A DNA stretch of 64,000 bases from Leptospirillum sp. (GCA_027315205.1 DAHUYM010000007.1:92242-156241), one strand, 5' to 3'. Positions 17,131 to 26,053 are shown, counted from the first letter of the stretch. Numbers and translations: made by a program. Notes: generated by a model from the sequence alone, not told the origin.

Positions 17131-18032
17131 ATGATTCGGTGGAAACTGGCGATCGTCCTGACTCTCTTGGGAATTTTTTTCTTTTCCCTCAAGGGAATTC
17201 TTGTCAAATTGCCACACGAGGCCGGTGCAACCCCCTTAATCCTTCCTATATTTCAGAATGGTTTTTGTGGGGTTTCTATATCTATCTTCTGATTTTCTTT
17301 TGGGTCATTAGGAAGAAAAGACCGTTCATTTCGAAGTGGATTTTCCCCGAGCCACTTTAACAGGATCTTGAAAAGGTCTCCATGCCGATGGTTGAAGCGA
17401 AATTCGGTCTCCTTCAGGTGCCAGCAGAACGTCTTCCGGGAGATCCCATTGATGTGATTCGGACTCCGGGCGTATTCATTCTGACCGTGATGGACCGGAA
17501 ATGCCTGTCGAATCCCAGGTCGACCCGGCCGTCATACCCTCTCCATCCGTCGACGTGAATCAGGCTCACAGGAAAGGACTTGCCCCGAATCACCGCCTGG
17601 AGAACCGCCTGGCTCGCATTGGGGACGATATCCGTGTCCACCCCGCCTCGTTTCAGAAGCCTGAAGACGATCTTTTCCACCGGCGCCACGGCCTCTCTTT
17701 CCCCGGATCCGGTGCGGACCGAAAGCCCGGTGAGGGCTGACGTTTCGGTCGCAGTCAGGTCCCGTGCGAAGCTTCGCACAAGCAGTAAGTTTTATGTGTA
17801 TGCAGTGTTGTCGCCATTTTTACTACTGTTCTTCAAGCGATCTGATTTCGCATGGAATGACCTGGCTGGGTGTTCAGAAGACGTCACTTTTGGGAGCACT
17901 GGGGCCGGTCAGCACAATGCTTGTGAGTTACATCGCACTTGGAGAACGGCTGCCATGGCTCGATGGGTTGGTACCTCTGTGATCCTCGTGGGGGTCTTGT
18001 GGCCCCAGGGAAACCTTTCTCCCTGTTTTTAA
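17131..18032 (+). pseudogene. EamA/DMT-family transporter pseudogene, interrupted by an IS remnant
   Basis: Pieces of one 10-helix drug/metabolite transporter gene can be followed in three frames. From 17131: 'MIRWKLAIVLTLLGIFFF' then 'LKGILVKLPHEAGATPLIL'. Next, in a second frame, 'LYFRMVFVGFLYL'. Then, in a third, 'YLLIFFWVIRKKRPF' up to about 17360. The C-terminal part returns after the insertion as 'TWLGVQKTSLLGALGPVSTML' and 'YIALGERLPWLDGL', stops at 17982, and continues in the next frame as 'VGTSVILVGVLWPQ'. At least three frameshifts and an antisense IS1595-family remnant at about 17385-17790 make this clearly non-functional. The middle helices are missing. Confidence 0.85.
17385..17790 (-). 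mobile_element. Degenerate IS1595-family (ISXO2-like) transposase remnant
   Basis: Read on the minus strand, three blocks of an ISXO2-type DDE transposase are present in order. An N-terminal part is 'FARDLTATETSALTGLSVRT' (about 17720-17775). A core is 'APVEKIVFRLLKRGG', 'DIVPNASQAVLQAVIRGK' and 'HVDGWRGYDGRVDLGF' (about 17500-17700). A C-terminal part in another frame is 'NHINGI' joined directly to 'RKTFCWHLKETEF' (about 17396-17463). Segments that normally lie between these blocks are deleted. I could not identify terminal inverted repeats or a target duplication, so the exact ends are estimates. Confidence 0.8.
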
Positions 18033-18811
18033 AAAAATCGCCCCTTGCCTCCGATGATGTGAACCTGGAGGATCATTCCCCTTGATATTGAAAAACGGTC
18101 GGCTGCGGATCCTTCCCGGCAAAAGAGTTCGAGCCACCTGGAGCTATTGATCAAGAGACCTGTTTCCCCGTAAGGGACATCCTGATACCGTTTTACGAAA
18201 GGAATCTCGATGTCTTCAAGCAAGAGCGCGATGGAATCCGGTGTTGACGAGGAGTGATATCCGAAGAGGACATTTCCGAAGCGGTCGACATTCCACACCC
18301 TGAGAAAACCCGAAGGTGGAATCGCCAGGCCGGGAACCAGATCGGAAGCGGGGAGCCTTTCCCCAATTGAGTCGAGAGGCGCTCCGAGAACCACGGAAGC
18401 GACAAGGTGTGCGAACAGATCCCTGGCCTGGAATGTAGGGGATGCGAATCCTTCAGGCGCAGCCGCTATTTCAACTTTGCGGTACCTGATATCCATCCAA
18501 TCGTGAAGCAGAGCGGGCAATCCGTTATCCGGGAGGAAGATTTTTCCAAACAGGCTTTCTCCGAGCAGGGCTTTCCGGGATGATCCGACTCCGGGGTCGA
18601 TGACGACAAGGTGATGGCTGTCGGCAGGGAAACATGGAAGCACGTCTATCAGTACAGGTAATGCGTAGGCAGGCTCGAACGGCGGGATCTCGTGCGTGAT
18701 GTCCACAACGACCGCATCCGGAAGCCGTGAGTATAGAACCCCCTTGATGGCTGCCACATAGGGGTCTTTTGTCCCGAAATCGGTAGTCAGTGTGATGAGT
18801 GGGCGGCGCAT
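18029..18811 (-). CDS. S-adenosyl-L-methionine hydrolase (adenosine-forming), DUF62 family
   Basis: A 260-residue enzyme of the chlorinase/fluorinase fold that uses hydroxide to split SAM into adenosine and methionine. The N-terminal signature 'ITLTTDFGTKDPYVAAIKG' is clear, followed by 'VVDITHEIPPF', 'VVIDPGVGSSRKAL' and 'FLPDNGLPALL'; the C-terminal domain has 'VWNVDRFGNVLFGY'. Halogenases of this fold carry a loop insertion not seen here, so hydrolase is favoured. Two ATGs overlap the upstream stop; the one at 18811 has GGAGG at a workable four bases. It is translationally coupled to the methyltransferase-like gene. Confidence 0.9.
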   Translation of the reverse strand: MRRPLITLTTDFGTKDPYVAAIKGVLYSRLPDAVVVDITHEIPPFEPAYALPVLIDVLPCFPADSHHLVVIDPGVGSSRKALLGESLFGKIFLPDNGLPALLHDWMDIRYRKVEIAAAPEGFASPTFQARDLFAHLVASVVLGAPLDSIGERLPASDLVPGLAIPPSGFLRVWNVDRFGNVLFGYHSSSTPDSIALLLEDIEIPFVKRYQDVPYGETGLLINSSRWLELFCREGSAADRFSISRGMILQVHIIGGKGRFF

Positions 18812-19569
18812 CATCCCTCCTTCGGGGAAGAATCGTCGGGTTGGGTCGTTCGGGATCTTAGCCCTTGTACGCTCAATAGACCGGTTAAGGTCATTATGAA
18901 GAACACCCAAAAATATAACGTCCGAAAAGTTGCGGCAAAAGCGAAAAACCCTGCAACAAAAGCAAGGTTGAAAGATTCAGACCGTATGGCTTCCGACCAT
19001 TTTTCAATGATTTTTCTGACGCCCTCGGTGACGAGGAACCGAATGTAGCTTTTCCGGAACGTAAAACGGGGAACCCGTTTCATATCGGATTCATAGGTTG
19101 GATAACTCTCCGAAAGGGATTTCTCTTCGAAAACGGCAAGAAAAAAAGTGATACCTCCTCCGGCTACCAAGAGAAATGTTCCTCCGGAAGCCGAACACAT
19201 TGGTACGAGGGAAATCAGCATCAAAAAGGATCCCTGATAGATCGGATGTCGCAAGAACCGGTAAGGGCCTTGAGAAGTATAGCCGGAACTGATTTTGCCG
19301 CCCCATACCGAATCCTTCCCTATATATGCCGTCCCTACCATTCTTAAAAAAATGCCGAATAAGTAAAGGAATCCGCATGTTAACGCACACACTTTCGAAA
19401 AAAACGAACCGTACCCTTTAAAAACCAGATAGGCGATCAGAGGAACGCCGCTTTTTCTGTTCAGGATCCAGACTGGAATGAGAATGCTCAGGTAGAGAAA
19501 GACACGAATCCGATAAAGGAACAATATCAGCCGGGAAAGGAGGTTGGTTGGCGGCAGCTGGAGGCTCAT
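18811..19569 (-). CDS. Isoprenylcysteine carboxyl methyltransferase (ICMT)-like membrane protein
   Basis: A 252-residue integral membrane protein with about five hydrophobic segments. The conserved motif of the ICMT/phospholipid methyltransferase group is visible: 'GPYRFLRHPIYQGSFLM' near residue 100, then an 'E' in 'VFEEKSLSESYPTYESDMKRVPRF'. Bacterial members use SAM to methylate small lipids or cysteine groups; the substrate is unknown. The C-terminal helices 'LAFVAGFFAFAATF' and 'LYFWVFFIMTLTGLL' are extra. GGAGA precedes the ATG by seven bases. Pairing with a SAM hydrolase by a four-base overlap is notable, since both act on SAM. Confidence 0.8.
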   Translation of the reverse strand: MSLQLPPTNLLSRLILFLYRIRVFLYLSILIPVWILNRKSGVPLIAYLVFKGYGSFFSKVCALTCGFLYLFGIFLRMVGTAYIGKDSVWGGKISSGYTSQGPYRFLRHPIYQGSFLMLISLVPMCSASGGTFLLVAGGGITFFLAVFEEKSLSESYPTYESDMKRVPRFTFRKSYIRFLVTEGVRKIIEKWSEAIRSESFNLAFVAGFFAFAATFRTLYFWVFFIMTLTGLLSVQGLRSRTTQPDDSSPKEG

Positions 19570-19808
19570 TGATTATCTCCGTTTCCCCCGGGCTGACTTG
19601 AAGGGTTCGACAGGTTTCGTGTGTTCGATCGTCGGACAATCATGTTACCTGCATAAAAATAAATTTATTCATATTATTTAAAATCTTAAATGGTGCAATC
19701 CTACCCTTATCCAAGACAGAACGAGCCCTTCCTTTTTTTCTTTCTCCTTGTTAATATAAAAAGATTCTAGGCCGTGAGAACCGGCTATGTTGAGGAGGAA
19801 CGTTTCGT

Positions 19809-21581
19809 ATGCCAAATGAACACAGTGTAGCAGAGGCTGGCTCAGGTTCGGTAAGCCAGGGGACGGGAATCGCCGACGAAATGATGTTGGCACCGGAGGA
19901 GATGGATCGTCTTTACGCGGAAACGCTTCACAACCTTGATGAGGGTTCCGTCGTCGAAGGTAGGGTCATCGAAGTCTATCCGAACGAGGTTGTAGTCGAT
20001 ATCGGCTACAAGTCGGAAGGTCACATCCCGAAATCCGAATTTTCAGAGGAAGAGATCAAGGGCCTCAAGGTAAACGATGTCATTCATGTGTACCTTGAGG
20101 AACGCGAGGACCTTCATGGAAATTTGATCCTTTCGAAAGAAAAAGCGGATCGGATGAAGGTATGGGATGCCATTGAAGAGAAGTTTGACCAGAGCGAAGT
20201 CATCGAAGGCCGTATCATTTCCCGGATTAAAGGGGGGATGACCGTCGATGTCGGTCTCAAGGCATTTCTGCCTGGTTCCCAGATCGACCTCAGACCTGTG
20301 AGGGATATGGACCGCCTGATCGGGCAGACCATCCAGGTCCGAATTATCAAGATGAACAAGAAGCGAGGCAACATCATTGTTTCGCGGCGTGTTCTCCTTG
20401 AGGAATGGCGCGATCGACGAAAGAAAGTCACGATGGATGCCCTGAAGGAAGGCGAGGTTCTTGAAGGGATTGTCAAGAACATCACCGACTATGGTGCATT
20501 TATCGATTTGGGCGGGATCGACGGCCTTCTGCACATTACCGACATGTCGTGGGGAAGGGTTACGAATCCCCAGGAATTCATGAATGTCGGGGATAAGGTG
20601 AATGTCATGGTTTTGAAGCATGACAAGGAGACGGGAAGAGTGTCTCTCGGCCTGAAGCAACTGACCCCTGATCCTTGGACAACGGTTGGAGAGCGATATC
20701 CGGAGGGTTCCAGGGTGAATGCCCGGGTTGTATCGATCACCGATTACGGAGCGTTCCTGGAGATTGAGCCTGGCGTCGAAGGGTTGATGCATGTGACGGA
20801 AATGAGCTGGAATCACGAGATAAAGCACCCCAGCAAGATCATGAGTGTGGGGGATACTGTCGAAGTTCAGGTGCTCAAGATCGACGAGAAGAACCGGAAA
20901 ATCTCCCTGGGTCTGAAGCAGCTTGGTCCCAATCCCTGGGATACAGTTGATGAAAGATACCCCATCGGGACAGTTGTTTCGGGAAAGGTCAAAAGCCTTA
21001 CGGATTTTGGAGCTTTCGTCGGATTGGATGAAGGAATCGATGGTCTGATCCATATTTCTGACATGTCATGGACGAAGCATGTTCGCCACCCGTCCGAGAT
21101 CTTTAAGAAAGGTCAGAAAGTGGACGTTGTCGTTCTGAAGATCGAGAAAGAGCGTCAAAGGTTGTCTCTCGGTTTCAAGCAGATCACCCAGGACCCATGG
21201 GAGTCGGATATACCGGGGCGTTTCCCGGTTGGTACGGTGGTGGACGGGGCGGTGACGAAAGTGATGGATTTTGGGTTTTTTGTCGAATTGGCTGAGGGCA
21301 TAGAGGGTTTGGTTCATGTTAGCGAGGTGGACCTGGAGCCCGGATTGAGGATCGACCAGGTTTACCAGTCCGGATCGGTTGTTCCGGTTCGTGTGATCAA
21401 GCTGGACCCTTCTGAGAGAAAAATCGGGCTTTCGGTAAAAGCGGCTCCCATTTCGGAATCGGTGGCCGAGCCAGCAACCGTCACCAGTCCTTCGCCATCA
21501 AACAACGCCATGGAAGAGGCTCTGAAATCCGCTCGAAAGAAGGGAAAGAAATCTTCAGACTCATCGGAAGCGAACGACTAG
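19809..21581 (+). CDS. rpsA: 30S ribosomal protein S1
   Basis: S1 binds mRNA and the 30S subunit to start translation of structured messages. The 590-residue protein has six S1 OB-fold repeats from about residue 40 to 540. The middle four are the best conserved, each with 'G..V.G.V..I.DYGAF' and 'GLLHITDMSW' or a close variant. The C-terminal tail is Ser/Lys-rich and disordered. Full-length S1 is typical of Gram-negative lineages. GAGGAGGA lies nine bases before the ATG. An AT-rich interval of about 240 bases precedes it and must carry its promoter; a terminator follows at 21589-21631. Confidence 0.97.
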   Translation: MPNEHSVAEAGSGSVSQGTGIADEMMLAPEEMDRLYAETLHNLDEGSVVEGRVIEVYPNEVVVDIGYKSEGHIPKSEFSEEEIKGLKVNDVIHVYLEEREDLHGNLILSKEKADRMKVWDAIEEKFDQSEVIEGRIISRIKGGMTVDVGLKAFLPGSQIDLRPVRDMDRLIGQTIQVRIIKMNKKRGNIIVSRRVLLEEWRDRRKKVTMDALKEGEVLEGIVKNITDYGAFIDLGGIDGLLHITDMSWGRVTNPQEFMNVGDKVNVMVLKHDKETGRVSLGLKQLTPDPWTTVGERYPEGSRVNARVVSITDYGAFLEIEPGVEGLMHVTEMSWNHEIKHPSKIMSVGDTVEVQVLKIDEKNRKISLGLKQLGPNPWDTVDERYPIGTVVSGKVKSLTDFGAFVGLDEGIDGLIHISDMSWTKHVRHPSEIFKKGQKVDVVVLKIEKERQRLSLGFKQITQDPWESDIPGRFPVGTVVDGAVTKVMDFGFFVELAEGIEGLVHVSEVDLEPGLRIDQVYQSGSVVPVRVIKLDPSERKIGLSVKAAPISESVAEPATVTSPSPSNNAMEEALKSARKKGKKSSDSSEAND

Positions 21582-21588
21582 TCCTTCT

Positions 21589-21631
21589 GGGACGGGGGCG
21601 CATGTGAAGAATTATCCCTCGTCCCTTTTTT
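21589..21631 (+). terminator. Intrinsic terminator after rpsA
   Basis: A 10-bp stem pairs 21589-21598 (GGGACGGGGG) with 21616-21625 (CCCTCGTCCC) with one G-U pair, and is followed by six T (21626-21631). It starts eight bases after the rpsA stop and ends about 12 bases before sppA, so it would separate or attenuate the two genes. Confidence 0.7.
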
Positions 21632-21642
21632 GAAATGACAAA

Positions 21643-22536
21643 ATGATGATCCGATTCAAAAAAATCCTTCGCTACGCCGGAATTTTGATCGCCGTGACTG
21701 CCATTGTATATCTCCTTGGCCGCAGCGCGACCCATTTTGGCCATCCAATTCCCTTTGTCGGCGGGGAGCAAATCGGTGTTGTGAGGATCGATGGTGTCAT
21801 TCTCGAGTCTGAGGACGTCATTAGAAAGGTTCGTGTTTTATCGCATGATCCGGATATCAAGGCGATTGTTCTTCGTATCAATAGTCCGGGAGGTGCCGTA
21901 GTTCCTTCGCAGGATATTTGGGAAGAGATCCAGAAAGCTCGGAAGAGGGGAAAGATTATAGTCACCTCTATCGGAACGGTCGGAGCTTCGGGCGCGTACT
22001 ACATCGCGTCGGCTTCGGATTACATCATGGCAAGCCAGGGCTCTTTGACGGGCTCCATAGGTGTAATCATGGAGATGGCAGAGATAAAGGATCTCCTGGA
22101 AAAACTTGGCATTCACAGCGAAGTCATCAAAAGCGGTGCGATGAAGGATGCCGGATCCCCATTTCGTCCCATGACTCCTGATGAGAAAGAGTATGTCCAG
22201 AGTCTTCTGGAGAACATTCATCAACAATTCATTCAGGCTGTCGCCACGGGACGCCATATGGATACCAATACCGTAAAATTGTTGTCCGATGGTCGTGTAT
22301 TTACCGGTGATATGGCACTTCAGAACCATCTGATCGACGGGACCGGAGATTTCCATGACGCAATACTCCAGGCCGCCAAAATGGCACACATCAAGGGAAC
22401 CCCTTCCATACGCGATTTTCCCAAAAAAACGTTTGTGCGTTCCCTGTTGGATTCAAAGGTATCGACCTGGTTGGGTGATGCTATTGGATCCACCGCGGGA
22501 TTTTGGTCCGTTTTGCCTGAAATGAGATTGCGCTGA
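21643..22536 (+). CDS. sppA: Signal peptide peptidase SppA (single-domain)
   Basis: A 297-residue membrane-anchored serine protease of the S49 family that degrades cleaved signal peptides. One N-terminal helix (about residues 8-24) anchors it facing the periplasm. The nucleophile is S116 in 'VGASGAYYIASASDYI', and the general base is the Lys in 'VIKSGAMKDAGSPFR'. 'LRINSPGGAVVPSQDIWEEI' forms the oxyanion region. The short single-domain form is like SppA of Bacillus and archaea rather than the 67-kDa E. coli protein. It lies just after the rpsA terminator and begins the ribosome/secretion cluster. Confidence 0.92.
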   Translation: MMIRFKKILRYAGILIAVTAIVYLLGRSATHFGHPIPFVGGEQIGVVRIDGVILESEDVIRKVRVLSHDPDIKAIVLRINSPGGAVVPSQDIWEEIQKARKRGKIIVTSIGTVGASGAYYIASASDYIMASQGSLTGSIGVIMEMAEIKDLLEKLGIHSEVIKSGAMKDAGSPFRPMTPDEKEYVQSLLENIHQQFIQAVATGRHMDTNTVKLLSDGRVFTGDMALQNHLIDGTGDFHDAILQAAKMAHIKGTPSIRDFPKKTFVRSLLDSKVSTWLGDAIGSTAGFWSVLPEMRLR

Positions 22537-22560
22537 TTCGGGATTTCCGGGAGGACACTC

Positions 22561-22857
22561 ATGACCAGAGATGATCTCATTAGAAGAATTTCGGAGAGGT
22601 ATCCGGGAATTTCGCTTGCGGAAGCCCGTTCCCTGATACTGGACTTTATCGAAGCCATGAAGTATTCGATCATTCAGTCGGAAAATTTGGAATTGAGACG
22701 ATTCGGAGTCTTCGAGGTGCATCATCGGGATTCCCGCGTTGCCCGAAATCCCAAAACAGGTGAAAAGGTTCAGGTGGGGCCGCGTAAAAGCCTGATCTTC
22801 AGACCCGGAAAAATCTTGAAAACTCGGATGAAGAATCTCACGAAAAGGTCTGGGTGA
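22561..22857 (+). CDS. HU/IHF-family DNA-bending protein
   Basis: A 98-residue nucleoid protein. It starts with the family opening 'MTRDDLIRRISERYPGISLAEA' (residues 1-22, split here as helix 1), has 'LRRFGVFEVHHR' at the start of the DNA-binding arm and 'RNPKTGEKVQVGPRKSLIFRPGK' as the arm tip, with the intercalating proline in 'RNPKTG'. The IHF-beta-like N-terminus and length suggest an IHF subunit, but HU cannot be excluded. Its stop overlaps the ffh start (TGATG), so the two are coupled. Confidence 0.9.
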   Translation: MTRDDLIRRISERYPGISLAEARSLILDFIEAMKYSIIQSENLELRRFGVFEVHHRDSRVARNPKTGEKVQVGPRKSLIFRPGKILKTRMKNLTKRSG

Positions 22858-24191
22858 TGTTCGAAAGCCTCACTGAACGCTTCGATCGAATCTTCCGGAA
22901 GATTACCGGAAGAGGTCTCGTGGGCGAAGCTCAGGTCGACGAAACATTGCGCGAAATGCGTGTGGCCCTTCTTGAAGCCGATGTCAATATCGATGTCGTG
23001 AAAACATTTGTAGCGAATATTCGAGGACGCCTCATCGGCGCTGAAATCGGAGTTGGGTTGACGGGCGGGCAGACGGTCCTGAAAGAAGTATTCCAGGAAG
23101 TGGTCCATATCTTGGGCGATCAGCGTGCGAGTCTTCAACTTTCCCCAAAACCGCCGACATTGATCATGATGATGGGGCTGCAAGGATCGGGGAAGACAAC
23201 AACAGCGGCGAAATTGGCTTTTCATTTTCGCCAGGCGAACAGAAGGGTCTTGTTGGTCGCGTCGGATTTTGTTCGGTTGGCCGCTATAGAGCAGCTGGAA
23301 GTTCTTGGAAATCAGGTCGGGGTACCCGTGCTCACCCCCAAGGAAGGTGTACAACGTCCTCAGGATATGTATCAAGATGTTCGTCGCCGTTGGATTGAAG
23401 GGATGCATGAAATCGTCATTATCGATACATCAGGCCGGCTTGCGATCGATCAGGAAATGATGGAGGAACTGAAGAATCTCCGCGACCTTTACAAGCCGAA
23501 AGAAGCCCTTCTTGTTCTGGATGCTATGACTGGCCAGGAAGCTGTCAATGTCGCTTCTGAGTTTGACCGCCAGATTGGTGTTGACGGAGTTATCTTTACC
23601 AAACTCGATGGCGATGCCAGGGGTGGTGCGATACTTTCCATCCGGAGCGTTTTGGGGAAACCGATCAAGTTTGTCGGAACCGGGGAAAAGATTGATCGCC
23701 TCGAACCTTTTTATCCAGATCGCATTGCATCCCGTATAATTGGCATGGGTGATGTCCAGACGCTTTTGGAAAAGGCGCAGTCGGTTGTTACGCAGGATAA
23801 GGCCCGACAAATGGTTTCGAAGGCGGCTTCGAACCAAATCACCTTTGACGATTTTCTTGATCAGATCCGTAGCATGAGAAAAATGGGCTCTATGGACGAC
23901 CTCATTTCGATGGTTCCAGGGGCTTCAACTGTAAAAGCTCAACTGGACTTCGACCGGGTCGAAGGTGAAATCAAGAAAACCGAGGCCGTGATTCTTTCGA
24001 TGACAAATCAAGAAAGGCGGCATCCGGAAAAGCTTGATGGCAGTCGAAGACGTCGAATTGCTGTAGGAGCCGGGACGACAGTACAGCATGTCAACCAGGT
24101 CTTGAAACAATTTGATCAAATAAGGAAGATGATGAAGACCGCCCTAAAACCGAACGGAATGAGGGCTTTGAAGTCGCTCCTCCCTTTCTGA
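22857..24191 (+). CDS. ffh: Signal recognition particle protein Ffh
   Basis: Ffh binds signal sequences of nascent membrane proteins and, with 4.5S RNA and FtsY, targets them to the Sec translocon. The 444-residue protein has the N domain, the G domain with G1 'GLQGSGKTTTAAKL' near residue 106, 'DTSGRLAIDQEMM' (G3), 'TKLDGDARGGA' (G4) and 'KFVGTGEKIDRLEPF', and a methionine-containing M domain ending 'MRALKSLLPF'. The annotated frame extends one codon upstream to a GTG, but the ATG at 22857 is the better start. rpsP follows after 55 bases. Confidence 0.97.
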   Translation: MFESLTERFDRIFRKITGRGLVGEAQVDETLREMRVALLEADVNIDVVKTFVANIRGRLIGAEIGVGLTGGQTVLKEVFQEVVHILGDQRASLQLSPKPPTLIMMMGLQGSGKTTTAAKLAFHFRQANRRVLLVASDFVRLAAIEQLEVLGNQVGVPVLTPKEGVQRPQDMYQDVRRRWIEGMHEIVIIDTSGRLAIDQEMMEELKNLRDLYKPKEALLVLDAMTGQEAVNVASEFDRQIGVDGVIFTKLDGDARGGAILSIRSVLGKPIKFVGTGEKIDRLEPFYPDRIASRIIGMGDVQTLLEKAQSVVTQDKARQMVSKAASNQITFDDFLDQIRSMRKMGSMDDLISMVPGASTVKAQLDFDRVEGEIKKTEAVILSMTNQERRHPEKLDGSRRRRIAVGAGTTVQHVNQVLKQFDQIRKMMKTALKPNGMRALKSLLPF

Positions 24192-24246
24192 ATCTGAAAG
24201 AGGGGCAATTGCCAAGCATTGCACATCAAAAAATAAGGAGTACAGT

Positions 24247-24483
24247 TTGTCAGTCAGGATCCGTTTAGCGCGTCATGGTCGAAGGAAACATCCAATTTAC
24301 CGCATTGTTGTGGCGGACTCCCGCTCCCCCAGAGACGGTCGCTTTCTGGAAGTGATCGGTTCATACAACCCCCAGAACAATGACGAGGTCCGGCTCGATG
24401 CTGAAAAACTGAAAGCATGGATGCAAAAGGGCGCATTGCCTTCGGAAACGGTAGGACGTCTCATCCGAAAGGTCGCGCACTAG
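24247..24483 (+). CDS. rpsP: 30S ribosomal protein S16
   Basis: A 78-residue 30S assembly protein with 'SVRIRLARHGRRKHPIYRIVV', 'DSRSPRDGRFLEVIGSYNP' and 'AWMQKGALPSETVGRLI' (each under the family's usual spacing). The start is TTG, supported by AAGGAG six bases upstream and by perfect alignment with the family N-terminus; no ATG or GTG is available. It sits in the classic ffh-rpsP-khpA-rimM-trmD-rplS order. Confidence 0.95.
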   Translation: MSVRIRLARHGRRKHPIYRIVVADSRSPRDGRFLEVIGSYNPQNNDEVRLDAEKLKAWMQKGALPSETVGRLIRKVAH

Positions 24484-24537
24484 CTATTCGCATCGGGGCC
24501 CCTGATCACCCAATCCTTTGCAGGGAGGATCCCGTTC

Positions 24538-24768
24538 ATGAAATCCCTTATCGAAATGATTGCCAAGTCCTTGGTGGATTCTCCAGATCAGGTCGTGGTC
24601 AAGGAAACGGATGCGGAACGAACGGTTGTCATAGAGCTAAAAGTGGCACCGGGGGATCTAGGAAAAGTTATTGGGCGGGGAGGGAAGACGGCATCTGCGA
24701 TGAGGACGATACTCAATGCAGCCGGTACCCGCGTGGGGAAGCGTTATGTATTGGAAATTCTTGAATGA
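24538..24768 (+). CDS. khpA: KH-domain RNA-binding protein KhpA
   Basis: A 76-residue KH-domain protein (YlqC family). The RNA-binding loop '[15 protein letters not shown]' carries the GxxG motif, and the length is typical. In other bacteria KhpA acts with KhpB in RNA binding and cell-length control. The ATG follows AGGGAGG closely. Its stop overlaps the rimM start (ATGA), so the genes are translationally coupled. Confidence 0.93.
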   Translation: MKSLIEMIAKSLVDSPDQVVVKETDAERTVVIELKVAPGDLGKVIGRGGKTASAMRTILNAAGTRVGKRYVLEILE

Positions 24769-25303
24769 ACCCACTATCTAGCCCGCATGTTCTCGTCGGA
24801 CAGGTAGGCCGGTCTCACGGGGTCAATGGTTTTTTTTTGTCCGGAGTTTTTCGGATAATCTTTCGCGCTTTCGGGAAGACATAGACCGTTCATTTGGTCT
24901 TTCTCCGGAAGGGGAACCCGTTGAACGGCGAGTCCTCGAAGGTATCCTGGACCGGGGGGACATGGGGCTTCTCCTGAAATTTGAGGGCCTCGAAACTCCG
25001 GAGGATGTCCGAAGTCGTTCCCGCTGGCTGATTTATTTAGAGGAGAAAGATTCCTGGAGACCCGATGATCCGGGAGTTTTCCTGATTTCTGAGTTGATCG
25101 GCATGGCTGTGTTTGATGTAGATACCGGCGCTAAGGTCGGGGATGTTTCCTGTTTTTATGAACGACCCGGCCAGGATATCATCGGGATTCTATCGGGTGG
25201 GCACGAAGTGCTCTGTCCCTTCGTGGATCCGTTGGTACCGAAAGTCGACCGTAGTCGACGGGAAATGTTCGTGCGATGGTCCGTTCTCGAACCTTTGTCC
25301 TGA
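24765..25303 (+). pseudogene. rimM: Ribosome maturation factor RimM, frameshifted at a T9 run
   Basis: RimM helps process 16S rRNA and assemble the 30S head around S19. The N-terminal frame from ATG 24765 reads 'VLVGQVGRSHGVNGFF' and then stops at about 24883. The rest continues in another frame as 'FSDNLSRFREDIDRSF', 'RSRWLIYLEEKD' and the PRC-barrel 'ELIGMAVFDVDTGAKVGDV' to 25303. The junction falls on nine consecutive T (24830-24838); one extra T would restore 'VNGFFFVRSFSDN', exactly the family spacing. It may be a sequencing error, a true inactivation, or a slippage site. Flanking genes are intact, and the C-terminal part overlaps trmD. Confidence 0.85.
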
Positions 25304-26049
25304 TCACTCTTTTCCCCGAGCCTGTCCTGGGAATGCTGCAATACAGCATTCTTCGCAGAGCCCGGGAAAAAGGGATCGTCCAATACCAAGTTCTGAATCT
25401 GAGGGATTTCGGTAATGGACGATATCGATCGACGGATGATTATCCGTATGGAGGGGGCGCGGGAATGGTTCTGCGTCCGGAACCCTTGTTTCGGGCGATT
25501 CGCCAAGCTGTCGACGTGTTTGTACAGGAACGCGCCGGAGAAGATCAATCGGGCGAATTCGAGCCCAGGCTGGTTTATCCGTCGCCTCAGGGCCGTTTGT
25601 TCACACAGAAGGTCGCACGTGAATGGGCGACGGATCCTCGTCCGATCATTTTTGTGGCAGGTCATTACGAAGGTGTGGACCAAAGGGTTTTGGATGCCCA
25701 TCCGATTGAAGAATGGTCCGTGGGTGATTTCATCATGACCGGGGGAGAGCTTCCCGCCCTTTCCATGGTCGATTCTGTGGTGAGACTGATTCCCGGTGTT
25801 GTTTCGGACCCGAGTTCTGTACTGGAGGAAACCTTCTCGGGGGATCGATTTGATTTTCCACAATATACCCGTCCATCCGTTTATGACGGGTATTCCGTAC
25901 CCGAGGTTCTCCGCTCCGGGGATCATCGAAAGATAAAGGCGTTCCGAGAAGAAAAGGCTTTGGAAAAAATGAGGATCATGCGTCCGGATATGATCGCAGG
26001 TCATAATTCGGAAGAAGGCGAAACAGAGAGTAAAAGAGAGAAAGGGTAA
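25276..26049 (+). CDS. trmD: tRNA (guanine-N1)-methyltransferase TrmD
   Basis: TrmD methylates G37 next to the anticodon using SAM, preventing +1 frameshifting. The 257-residue protein has the SPOUT trefoil-knot signatures '[11 protein letters not shown]', '[17 protein letters not shown]' and '[13 protein letters not shown]', and '[15 protein letters not shown]' at the end of the knot domain. The ATG lies inside the last codons of rimM, so translation may be coupled. Length and order are normal. Confidence 0.97.
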   Translation: MVRSRTFVLITLFPEPVLGMLQYSILRRAREKGIVQYQVLNLRDFGNGRYRSTDDYPYGGGAGMVLRPEPLFRAIRQAVDVFVQERAGEDQSGEFEPRLVYPSPQGRLFTQKVAREWATDPRPIIFVAGHYEGVDQRVLDAHPIEEWSVGDFIMTGGELPALSMVDSVVRLIPGVVSDPSSVLEETFSGDRFDFPQYTRPSVYDGYSVPEVLRSGDHRKIKAFREEKALEKMRIMRPDMIAGHNSEEGETESKREKG

Positions 26050-26053
26050 TCCC

